A DNA stretch of 64,000 bases from Kwoniella bestiolae CBS 10118. Lineage: Eukaryota; Basidiomycota; Tremellomycetes; Tremellales; Cryptococcaceae. This document shows positions 48,101-57,872 of the stretch, piece by piece. The first letter of the stretch is position 1, and every line of letters starts with the position of its first letter. The notes beneath the pieces were generated by a model. That model was not told where the DNA came from. It searched no databases and saw only the letters and a program-made list of their open reading frames with translations. Both the position numbers and the translations under genes were made by a program. The DNA lies in contig NC_089245.1 in NCBI RefSeq assembly GCF_000512585.2, positions 806,001 to 870,000 of the forward strand, read 5' to 3'.

Positions 48101-50075
48101 TGGACGGAAGGAACGTTCTGGCTACTCAACGTGATCTGACGGTTCGTGATGAGGAAGGTGCCAAAGCGAGAGTGAACAAACTTGAACAAGCGTTGGAGGA
48201 TGCCGAGGGAGAATTGAGAGATGCGAAATCCAAGAGAGCATCGTACGAGGAAGAGCTGAAGACTCCTATGAGGCAACGACTGACGGATGAGGAAGTTGCG
48301 GATTTGGAGGAATTGACTCAGGATGCGGAGGAGCAGAAGAAGGCTTTGCTTGAAGCTACTCAAGCTAGAACTAAGGTGAGCTTTTCGTAGCACTACTGAG
48401 GAAAATGTCAGCTCATAGTGTGTTGATTAGGTCACGGGCGAACGAAACAGACTGGAAATCGAGTTGACGGAGAGTTTGAGAAGGAGAAGAGAAGAGGTGA
48501 GAGCGAGGTTGGACCAGATGGAAGGTGATGCTGGAAGTGGGGTTCTGCAGGCTGGTGAAGTGGAGTTGAGAAATACGGAACTGAGGAACCTCATCAGATC
48601 AATCGAGGATCTAGGTGAATCAGTCACAGGTCAGCTACTTCTTGCTTTGAGTTCATCATTTGCTGCTTATTAGCTGATTTTTCTGTTTTCTGTTTCTGTT
48701 GCAGAGAGTGAAAATCGAATTGAAGAGTTGACTGCGGAGATTGCGAAGTTAACGGAAGATCTCGATCAGGTGCAATCTGATCAACTTGAAAACACCCGAG
48801 CTATCATGAGGGTCCAGAAGAATGCTGAGAGGTATTTGACCAAGAGGCAGACGTTGATTAATAGAAGGGAGGAATGTAATAACAAGATTAGGGACTTGGG
48901 GGTATTACCTGAAGAGGCTTTCTCGAAGTATACTGAACAGAGATCTGATAAGGTGAGTTTTGCGCTCAGTCCGTATCAGCTACTGGATCCCTCAATGAAG
49001 AAGGAGATCCTTGAATCTGTGTATTAAGCTGATGATTGATGTATTCGCCAGATCGTCAAAAGATTACATAAAGTCTCCGAATCACTCAAGAAGTACGCCC
49101 ACGTCAACAAAAAGGCCTTTGAGCAGTACAACAACTTCACCAAGCAGCGGGATGAATTGCTGGAACGAAGAGAAGAACTGGATGAATCTGCTGAAAAGAT
49201 CCAGGATCTCATTCAGACGCTTGATCAACGTAAGGACGAGGCGATCGAGAGGACTTTTAAGCAGGTTTCGAGGTACTTCGAAGAGGTGTTTGAGAAGCTT
49301 GTTCCGGCTGGGAGAGGGGAGTTGGTTATGCAGAAGAGGATTGAGGGGTATCTTGTGGGTTTATTTCTGCTCTTCTAATCAGCTGTCTCGCTCCCTGTCT
49401 TTCACCTCGGCTATGAAATCGCTTTCGATACTTACACTCGACATTGATATTTGCAGGACGAAGAATCGGAAGAATCACCAGTAGGAAGGGAACGATCAGA
49501 AATTGATAATTACACAGGTGTATCTATCAGAGTAAGTTGTCTTCTCGGTTGACGTTGACCTATACAGCTTACTAATTATGTTTGATGGGTAACAGGTCTC
49601 GTTCAACTCCAAAGCAGATGAAGGACAACGGATTCAACAATTATCAGGTGGACAGAAATCGCTCGTTGCGCTTGCTTTGGTCTTCTCGATTCAGAAATGC
49701 GATCCCGCGCCGTTCTACCTGTTTGATGAGATTGATGCGAATTTGGATGCTCAATATAGGACTGCCGTGGCTGGTGAGTGAACTGATTCTTCAGCCCAAG
49801 GCATACTTCTATCTCTTTACTTCTACTATTGAGCCAACTTTGTCAATGATATGTCAAATTGACTAATCTTTGTATTTGAAACTCTAGGTATGATCCACGA
49901 TCTCTCATCCAACGCTCAATTCATCACTACCACTTTCAAATCTGAGATGTTGGCTCAGGCAGATAAATTCTACGGGGTGATTTTCGACTCACAGAAAGTC
50001 AGTAGTATCATCGTGATTGATAAGACTAGTGCTAGTGATTTCGTGGAGACCTCTGCTCAGGTAGGTCAGATTTAG
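45168..50075 (+). CDS. SMC3: Cohesin ATPase subunit Smc3
   Basis: The first coding exon is only ATG (45168-45170), followed by a 63-nt intron and YIKTITIQGFKSYRDQVAVD. The Walker A motif spans VVVGRNGSGKSNFFSAIRFV. Then comes ELVLRRTIGLKKDEYSLDRK and the acetylation-site region. After a long coiled coil the hinge includes FEVSDKYKTAVEVTAGNRWV and ALTGGYHDVRRSRLDAVKAA. A second coiled coil leads to the C-terminal head: QQLSGGQKSLVALALVFSIQ (signature motif) and FYLFDEIDANLDAQYRTAVA (Walker B and D-loop), then FITTTFKSEMLAQADKFYGV. Smc3 with Smc1, Scc1 and Scc3 forms cohesin. The hinge GDRVDRKGALTGGY and the MYIKxIxIQGFKSY start identify Smc3. The stop at 50075 assumes the last GTAGGT is not used as a donor. 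Confidence 0.96.
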
Positions 50076-50455
50076 AGGGGATCTATGGGAGTGTCGCTTC
50101 GTTGTGCTGTAGTATCTCAAAGATCTTTCGGGAGTTCAATGAAGAATTAAAAGATATGTTGATTATATACATTATTTCGTATTGGGTATACCCTTTTTCA
50201 TGTAGGCTGTATGTATATGCAAGGTATCGAATGATGTTCTACAACTTCACCTGAGATTTACTTCTAACTAGGGACTTCCAAGGAGATGCTTGCTTCTTCT
50301 TCTCCCAACGATACCGCCTTGTCCTTTCGCCGGTCTCCCTGTATCAGATTGAAATTACCCGTAATGACAATGTCCCAAGGTCGATCCAGCTTTTTTATCG
50401 TAATAACCTTGTCGTCTTCCTTTGATTCTCATTCACCCTCACCCAGATCAAACCC
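50076..50455. other. Convergent 3' region SMC3/UreD gene
   Basis: 380 bp. No gene recognised; contains A/T-rich 3' sequence on both sides. Confidence 0.35.
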
Positions 50456-51580
50456 CTACAAACACCTAGGCCAAACCCCTTCACCAACCATTTCCCTAAC
50501 CCCAGCACCCTCCAACACATCCCTCAACCAACCCCTAGTCTGCTCAATCTCCACGGACGCTATCCGAACAACCCCAGCGTTGTAGCCAGTATCAACCTCG
50601 CTAAACGACCAGATCAACCCTTCAGGCGACTTCAGCTGGTATTGTCTCGTTCTGGCCGATTTGCTCTTGAGGAGCCCAGTGAGGTTGGTAAATTTTGGTC
50701 CGAGGAATAGGATGGTAGAGTAGACATGGTAGGGTGCGAGGGACTTTGCTATGTTTGATAATCCCTCAGCGTTTGGGGTTGAAGTACCATCCACATTGGG
50801 ATTATCCAGAACCATCCGTTCTCGCATTACCAACTCCTCTCCTACGATAATTTCGTTGATCGAATCGTACTGGTCCATCGACCATATCTCTTTTTCTGTC
50901 TTTTGCATCCCCCTTCCTGAGTTGACCCAATCTAGGACCATGATCGAAGCGGTCTTGTCTTCTGGTAGGACGAACCGCTGATTCTGACGATATTTCGAAT
51001 GTGAGAATGGGCTGATAGAATCTGGAAGTAAGAGTAGGAAAGAATGTGGTTGGAGTGTAATGTGGAGTCGTTGTCTTGTGATTCCCCCTTCGTTCCCATG
51101 TCCATTTCCTGTGCCATTTTCACTTCCAGGGGGAGGACCAAACGATCGAGGTCTAATGCCCGGACGTCGCTTATACACCTTCGTACTCCCCTGCGTGAGC
51201 ATCACTAATCCACATCCCCTCCCTACCTCCCCGCGGAGGGAGATGAGATCGCCTGAGACCAATCCGCCCCCGTAGGCTAGGGTGTAGAGGATAGATAAGT
51301 TTGATGGTTGGGAGGGGAGGGGGGACGGAGTGAGGAGTTTGAGTGGGTATGCTGCTGAGAGGGTTGAGAAGCGAGCTTTGTGGGATGTCGATGTACTTTC
51401 GAGGTGTCCATTCTGAGTTCGAGTCTGGGATGATGAGGATGGGGAGGCAGAGGAGATAACGAAGGTTCCTGATCCGGAGGATATTTTGGGTGTCGGTCTT
51501 GGATTTGGTTTAGAAATGTGGTTTGGACCTGGATTTAGTGTTACAGGCGAAGAAGGGTCATGTTGAATTGACCTTGACAT
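50456..51580 (-). CDS. URE4: Urease accessory protein UreD
   Basis: A single intronless frame of 374 residues. The family signature is LYTLAYGGGLVSGDLISLRG (GGGxxxGD), followed by GCGLVMLTQGSTKVYKRRPG (STKVYK block), then HSFLLLLPDSISPFSHSKYRQ and later ILFLGPKFTNLTGLLKSK. The first 75 residues are Ser/Pro/Thr-rich with no sorting signal. UreD acts with UreF and UreG to insert nickel and carbonated lysine into apo-urease. The symbol follows the URE4 name used for this gene in Cryptococcus. Missing introns make it an outlier here but the frame is intact. Confidence 0.85.
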   Translation of the reverse strand: MSRSIQHDPSSPVTLNPGPNHISKPNPRPTPKISSGSGTFVISSASPSSSSQTRTQNGHLESTSTSHKARFSTLSAAYPLKLLTPSPLPSQPSNLSILYTLAYGGGLVSGDLISLRGEVGRGCGLVMLTQGSTKVYKRRPGIRPRSFGPPPGSENGTGNGHGNEGGITRQRLHITLQPHSFLLLLPDSISPFSHSKYRQNQRFVLPEDKTASIMVLDWVNSGRGMQKTEKEIWSMDQYDSINEIIVGEELVMRERMVLDNPNVDGTSTPNAEGLSNIAKSLAPYHVYSTILFLGPKFTNLTGLLKSKSARTRQYQLKSPEGLIWSFSEVDTGYNAGVVRIASVEIEQTRGWLRDVLEGAGVREMVGEGVWPRCL

Positions 51581-51999
51581 TTCATCGTTGGCTTTGAGTA
51601 CCGTACCAAATGGTTGATGAGTAGGTCAAGGGTGTCGATGGTACCGGTACCTTGGGACGATGAGAAGGTGTATATATATTTGTTGAATGCAGCAGCCGCA
51701 GTATCGAGTCTCTTATCTTTTATCTCGTCTCATATACTCGAATAGACCCGCGCTGCTGGAAAATGATGACATCACCATTTTTACCTTCAGTGACTTGGGG
51801 TGTTTTATCACCGAGATCTCTTCATTTGTATATTTGTATGGGCCGTGCGGCCATTAGCCGAGACCGAGATGACCTAGAGTACTCGTAAAGTAAATGACGA
51901 GCGACCAAAGCAAAGCAACAACTGAGTATAGATATATAAAGCATTTCGATACGTTGAAAACCCATCTCTAGTCTTCAGCTCCCTCCCCTACCACACACC
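51581..51999. promoter_or_regulatory. Divergent promoter region UreD gene/sphingosine kinase
   Basis: 419 bp between divergent starts. A TATATATAT run at 51671-51680 and a TATATATAAA near 51930-51940 lie on the sphingosine kinase side. No gene seen. Confidence 0.4.
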
Positions 52000-54619
52000 A
52001 TGACATCCCTAACAAGGCATCAAGACCTCCCAGTAATCCTCCACAACGATAAGCGCGGTCTATTGACTGTCGAAGATGATAGATTGGATGTCCTGCAATT
52101 ATCAAGAGACGGAAGGCGTAAGTTAAGTCTGACCACCTAATCTCTTTCCAAACCACTGACATACTGGAATACTCAAATAGCACCCAAGCGACTCGTATCC
52201 ACCCCTATACGTAATTTCCTCTTAGCCAAATTAACAGCTTCCTCTACCACTAAAGCGGGATCAGGTCAAGGTCAGAATCAACGATTGGACTTGCATACTC
52301 TGGTGGGGAAGGGGGATACACTGAAATTGACGAAGCTGCATGTACTGGTCGAACCTATCAATATCCCCGAGGCGGAGGAGTGGTGTGGAAATATTATGGG
52401 GTTGGCTTATCGAGGTGAGTTTGGGCTTGAGGTCATGATGACAATTAGATCATACGTTGCAGAGCAGGGGATGTAAGCGATGTTGTACTGGAAGAGGGAT
52501 TCTCGAGCTCATCCAGTGCGCTGGAGTGACTAGATACCGGTATATCTGAGGGGGTATCAAAGCTTACATGAACACTTGTTGTACACAGGCATCAAACGAA
52601 ATAAGAAAGTCTTATTACTTGTCAATCCTGTTGGAGGGAAAGGGAAAGGCAGAAGTATAGTCCATGATAGTGTATTACCAATCTTACAATCTGCAGAATG
52701 CCAGATAGACCTTAGAGGTAGGTCAGCTACGTAACTCTGATCGTAGATGGTGTAGCTGATGATACTTTCCAAACCAGAGACGACGCATAGATTGCATGCT
52801 GAGGAAATCACTAAGTCTATTGAGCTGGATTACGAGTGAGCGTCGACTAGGACTTGGAACGAAGTAGCTCAAGCGACTGGCGCTGATATCTCGCTCTCTG
52901 TCACATCAGTGTCATCGCTACTGCCTCGGGCGATGGACTGGTGTATGAAGTGTTAAACGGCCTAGCCTCGAGATCAGACGCTAAGAAAGCTTTGAAGATC
53001 CCCATCGCACCTATACCGACGGGTAAGTGTGGCCGCCCCATGCCCCTGTTACCTTCCTCAACCTCAACAACATCATTCTTTCTTTCTGATCTTTCAGCTA
53101 AACCTGTGAAACCTTTTACAGGCTCCGCCAACGCTGTCTGTACCAATCTCTTCGGAGTGAAGGATACCTTCAATATACCCCTAGCCGCACTAAACATAAT
53201 CAAAGGTATGCTACATCTCGCTTACCCCAACCTCCCCTCTCCCACGTTTCTGCCAATTGATACTGATTCGCTTCCTTGTGGATTTTCAGGCCAAACAATC
53301 CCCATCGACCTCTGCTCCGTCCTCCTCCTCCCCTCTCAAACACGTCGATTCTGCTTCCTCTCCACCGCACTAGGTCTAATGGTAGATCTGGATATCGGTA
53401 CAGAGCATCTGAGGTGGATGGGAGATAGTAGATTTGTGTATGGTTTTCTGAGGGGGATAGTGAGCAATAAGAGTATAAAGGTGAAGATACAGTTGAAGGT
53501 TGTGGAGGACGATAAGATCTCTATGGCAAGGAAGGCGAGAGATAGAGTCAAGCAGAGGATAGCAAGGGACGATAAAGTTTGGGGAGGCGGTACAGACCCT
53601 TTGGTGAATGGAGTGAATGGGCTGAACATCAAGACAAGTACGACGCGAGATGATGGCTTGAGAACTCCCTTGCCCTTATCGGATGGGCAGGTGATTGATT
53701 CTACCGACGGTGGTGATGAAGGACAGGGAGGAGAAGACGGAGAATACGTACCTGATCATGGGCCTATCCCCGAAGCTAAGCCTTTAGAACCTGATTCGAC
53801 ATGGGTGACGATAGATAGTTGGGGTGCTGTGTCCAAGTCGACACTCAAGAGATCATCGATAGGTTCTTTGAGGGGTAGATCTGCGAATGGACTTGTCAGG
53901 TCAGGTGCTGGTGATGGCCACCAGGTGGTGGCGAAGAAGGGAGATTGGATAGATGGCGAGGGCGTGCTGTATTTCTAGTGAGTAGTGCTTCCAAATTCAT
54001 CAAATTCACCTGATGACATCGAATGTCAGTATTGTATGTAAGAGTGAATCGCTGATGCTAATCATTCGTCCTTAGCGCCGGTATGATGCCCTGGGTAGCA
54101 CGCGACCTAATGCAATGGCCCGTTTCGATCTCAGGAGACGGTCTGATCGACGTGGTCGTTCAGTCAATCGTACCACGGATGATGATGGCCAATGCTATCA
54201 CTGGGGCGGAGAAGGGTGAGGCGTATTGGTTGGAATGTCAACATTATTATAAGGGTGGGTACGAATTGCTCTTCCCTCTTGTGATTTGACATTTAGATGA
54301 GCTGATTTGGATGGTACGTTGCGATGGTAGTTTCCGCACTCGTAGTTGAAAATCTGGATAAAGAGGGTCAACCGATATTTACGATAGGTACGTTTCGTTA
54401 CTCAAATTTCACCTCAGGAATAACTATACACAGATGTGTGACTACCTCTTGCTTTGGTCAGGAAATATAACAAGCTGATATTTGAGATTCCTTTTAGACG
54501 GCGAATCCTTCCCATGGGATACGTTCCACGTAGAAGTTCACCCTAGAATAGCGAACCTTTTGAGTCTTAATGGAGATTTCTACGTTTCTGATTTTTTGAG
54601 GAAACATGATGAGAAATAG
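52000..54619 (+). CDS. LCB4: Sphingoid long-chain base kinase (Lcb4/Lcb5 type)
   Basis: Exon 1 reads MTSLTRHQDLPVILHNDKRG. The DAG-kinase catalytic domain begins with KKVLLLVNPVGGKGKGRSIV (GGKGK nucleotide loop), then ETTHRLHAEEITKSIELDY, VIATASGDGLVYEVLNGLAS (SGDG motif) and IPTGSANAVCTN. Downstream come SVLLLPSQTRRFCFLSTALG and GLMVDLDIGTEHLRWMGDSR. A long Ser/Asp-rich insert and an EGVLYFYAGMMPWV-type block precede the end (VEVHPRIANLLSLNGDFYVS then FLRKHDEK). Sphingosine kinases phosphorylate dihydrosphingosine and phytosphingosine at membranes. Splice sites were read for several but not all exons; stop TAG at 54617-54619. Confidence 0.9.
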
Positions 54620-55202
54620 AGATGTTGGACTGGGGTTAGAGTTAGAGTTGTATATATTGAGGTATTCGGATGTAACGGTCAAACAATGATAAGCTAGAAT
54701 GTAGAAAAGGATCGATGTTAACATCAGGCTGTATGGTTTAGACATTTGGAAATGTCTTCTGCGTTAACAGAGCGGAAAAGGGGGAAATGCCATTTCCGTT
54801 CGTAGGGGAAGCTTTCTTGAGGTGATTTGGCTTAACTGTATATACTATAGTAGAGCTTCAACGAGTCAATGTCAAATTGTGTGATATATCATAATGTTCG
54901 GTGAATCCTCAACAATAATCACGAAAGTGTGAAGTGACATGCTTGTGTACTTGTGCTTGGACGCTAGACCTTCTGACCAAGTCAAGTCGACCATCGTACC
55001 GTTTCTGTTCATCTCTTTCTCTCTATAATATAGCCACTTGTCTCTATGTCAGAATGATATATACAATATACTGTACATTAACTTATCAGGTATACCCAAG
55101 AATGAACGTGAAAAATCATAAATCCAATATACAAATCCTTCACCCCGTTGAACCATGGTCCTCCATCTATCTTATCTAATTCAAACCCAAGCCCCCTGTG
55201 AT
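54620..55202. other. Convergent 3' region after the sphingosine kinase gene
   Basis: 580 bp. AT-rich with TATATACTATAG and ATATATACAATATACTG; no supported gene. Confidence 0.35.
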
Positions 55203-55984
55203 CTACTCATCAACCCCTCCACCCCTCTGCCTATCCATAAACCACCCATACCCATCCCCCTTCGAAACAGGCTTCAGTATACTCAATTTTTCCGTTCTAT
55301 ACCCCGGATTATGTTCCTTCGCACTCTGCACAAACGCTTTAAACCCTTCTGGTGCCTTCCCTTTCTCACTCTTCTTCTCTGACCCATCGTCAAGGTTGAG
55401 ATTGAGTTGTCTGTGCGATTTGAGCTTGATAGATAGTGAGGATAGATTGGATTTGATCCTTCCTAGGTCTAGTCCATTACCTCCACTCTCATGAGGGAGA
55501 GAAGATGGAGAGGGAGAAGGGTTAGGGTAGGTGATGGACTGGGAGATTATGCGGGAAAGTTCGTCGGTTCGTGTTCGGGTGGGTGAGGGGCATCGTGAGC
55601 TGTGGGAGGGATCAGCAATTGTCTATTGTATGTTTGTTGGCAGAGGTGTCCTGTGATGTACGATGAATGGTGTTTGGTGTATGATGTATGGTGAACACGT
55701 GGATATGAAGAGAACTAGTACGGTACTCACGTCGGCGCAGAGGAATACCTTGATGAATAACCTGTGGTCGTCCTTGATCGAGTGGGTCGAAGGGACGATG
55801 AGTCTGTATCTACACCAAGAAGTGAGTGAGAAGAAAAGTAAGGACATGCGATGCTGTCCATACTGCGTGGGATGGAGGATATATAGGGATAGAGTGAGTG
55901 GCAAATGAGAAGACGTATCATACTCACCTTTGATGGACGATGATCTTCTTTTGATTTGAAAGAATCGAATATACCCATTTTATA
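55203..55984 (-). CDS. Unrecognised small protein, 5' end unresolved
   Basis: The last exon, 55622-55203, and an inner exon, 55809-55731, are in one consistent frame with C-ending codons: YRLIVPSTHSIKDDHRLFIK and VFLCAD, then TIADPSHSS and a C-terminal block GFKAFVQSAKEHNPGYRTEK with LSILKPVSKGDGYGWFMDR before TAG. The exon before it (55984-55928) reads KKIIVHQ in the matching frame, phase 2 into the next exon, but this frame has no ATG; an upstream exon was not found. An ATG at 55978 exists in a different frame (MGIFDSFKSKEDHRPSK) and cannot be joined to the rest by the visible splice sites. I do not recognise the family. The conserved-looking C-terminus suggests a real gene of about 190 residues or more. 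Confidence 0.5.
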
Positions 55985-56872
55985 CTGTATCAAGTTGAAC
56001 CCTTACTGACTGATTTGTGAGATGTTGGTTAAGACTCTGATTGATCTTTGATTGTTGCTTTGAAGCAAGTCGGTCGTGAGGTCCTCTGAAATCAGTATCT
56101 TATATACCTTTATTCTGTTATCCATTTCATTCCGGAATCTTCCTATACACTCGACTCTTAAACGTTTCTTGTTCCGACGTGATACCTTATCAAACGTTTT
56201 GATGGTCATCATGGTCTGGACCTCTCCAAAGGATGGTAAATGAGTACACTTTCAACGTGTTAACAAATTAGCACATGACATGGTCCGTCCGTTTGATGCA
56301 ATGAGCTAATGCCGGCGGTATTCGCACTGTCAAAGACCAGACGAGATTCAGGAAATGAGGATTGTGGATCGTGGATTTGGGTGTGATGGGTCTGTGCGTG
56401 GGGATGAGGGTGGGGTCGTTTCAGGTTGATAGTTTAGTCAAAGGTATGATATGGAATGAAATGAAGATTTTCAGTATGTTCAGAGGAGGTTCATCTTGGT
56501 CAGTAATGAGAACTGAAAGAACGTTCATGAATTATAATACATATCAGCATTATACATCCTGGAGGTGGGATCGTTATTCGCATGGTACTGAGTTTGCTTG
56601 GACTGTGACTTCGTATGATCACACATCCACCTCACCTCAGAATTTCAGCAACATCGCCGTGATGTTCAGCAACATCAAGTCTATCAGTAAGTGCACGAGG
56701 ATTGCACAGTAAGACGATTACATAGACCGATAATACATCTCACAAAGAAAAGTGTACATACATACAATTCTGACTGGACCTAAGAATACCACTTGTCTGG
56801 TCTATCTTCTATAGCATTATCATTATGCTCGCTGTCATGCATTCCTTTCCACCTTGACATATATCACTCCGC
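55985..56872. other. Intergenic
   Basis: About 890 bp. The minus-strand upstream part probably holds the first exon and promoter of the preceding small gene. A weak + frame at 56362-56712 has no domain or splice support. Nothing else seen. Confidence 0.35.
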
Positions 56873-57445
56873 TCACTCCCAGGCTTTCTTCGCTCTTTGC
56901 CTCTTGGCCTATAGTGAAATAACATACACATGATCAGTACTCTGTCTAAGGATCTAATTGAACAGGAGTGGTGGAAAGGGTTCAAGAGAGGAATACGATA
57001 AGCAAGCACTCCAATGAGCAACGTGATATCCCACTCAACCGAACAAACACCAACACCGCCCCTCCTTTCTCTCCCTCGTATCATCCAGAATAAATCGCAA
57101 TAACCCACCTTCTTCTCCTCTCTCTCCTTAACCTTATTCCCCAACTTCTCACTCAACTCCACCGCCCTCTCCTTACCCTTCTCATTCCTAGCCTTCTGCT
57201 TCTTCGATATCTGCTTATTCTTTGATCCCTTCTTCTGCGATTTCTGGATCTGCCCACCGGAGTTCACCATCGTAGCTGGCAGTCTGGAGTTTTTGGCAAT
57301 CTTGGAAGGTTGGACGGGTATGCCGGGGTCTTGCCCTCCTGCCGTGAAGGAAGAACCTAGGCCTGCTTCGTTGGGAGCTGTAAACGTGATCAAGTGTTAG
57401 TTTTTGCTTTGATGAAGAGATGTTGAGGGATGGCTCACCTGACAT
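56873..57445 (-). CDS. Small basic protein, possibly ribosome-biogenesis factor Alb1-like
   Basis: Exons 57445-57439 (ATG TCA G), 57377-57109 and 56908-56873 give 103 residues. It starts MSAPNEAGLGSSFTAGGQD, then is strongly basic: QKKGSKNKQISKKQKARNEK, then ERAVELSEKLGNKVKEREEK and a last exon AKRQRAKKAWE. Small Lys/Arg/Glu-rich proteins with an SKKQ-KR-EKG-ERA pattern and a W near the end resemble fungal Alb1, a 60S export factor partner of Arx1. This match is weak and from pattern only. It could equally be another nucleolar basic protein. Confidence 0.45.
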
Positions 57446-57872
57446 TGTGGGTTAGATGGTATATGTGTGATGTTGTATCATCAGCAGATGGATGTTATCA
57501 TCATCAACTGTTCATCAACATCTAGGAGACGATGATGCACCTGCTCGATAGATAATTTTGATTTTGCGATGGGATGGGTCAAATTGGTTCCGCTAGGTTG
57601 GATTAGAAGAGATGATTAGACTTAATTGTTCCTGAATATATCAATGAAATCCCTGAATCCACCATTAGATTGATTGCTATTTACGCGTCCACACAAAAGG
57701 AAAAGTAGAACAGCGATGGGAATATTGGTATGGGTCGACTTGTATAGACTTCCATGGAAGACCACCTAGAACAACAGACTGACAACTATCCATCATCCAT
57801 ACCCATACTTATACACATCCAGACCCAGACCCATGCGTATATAGCACCTCCAGCCGACCACCCACCACCACC
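57446..57872. promoter_or_regulatory. Divergent promoter region ALB1-like/beta-helix gene
   Basis: 427 bp between divergent starts. ATCA/GATG-rich leader on the minus side. No gene seen. Confidence 0.35.

Noticed and set aside
55928..55978. MGIFDSFKSKEDHRPSK as the start of the small gene at 55203
   Set aside because: Its frame leaves the next exon in a reading that cannot be joined to the coding-like C-terminus through the standard donors; the neighbouring frame fits better, though it lacks a start.
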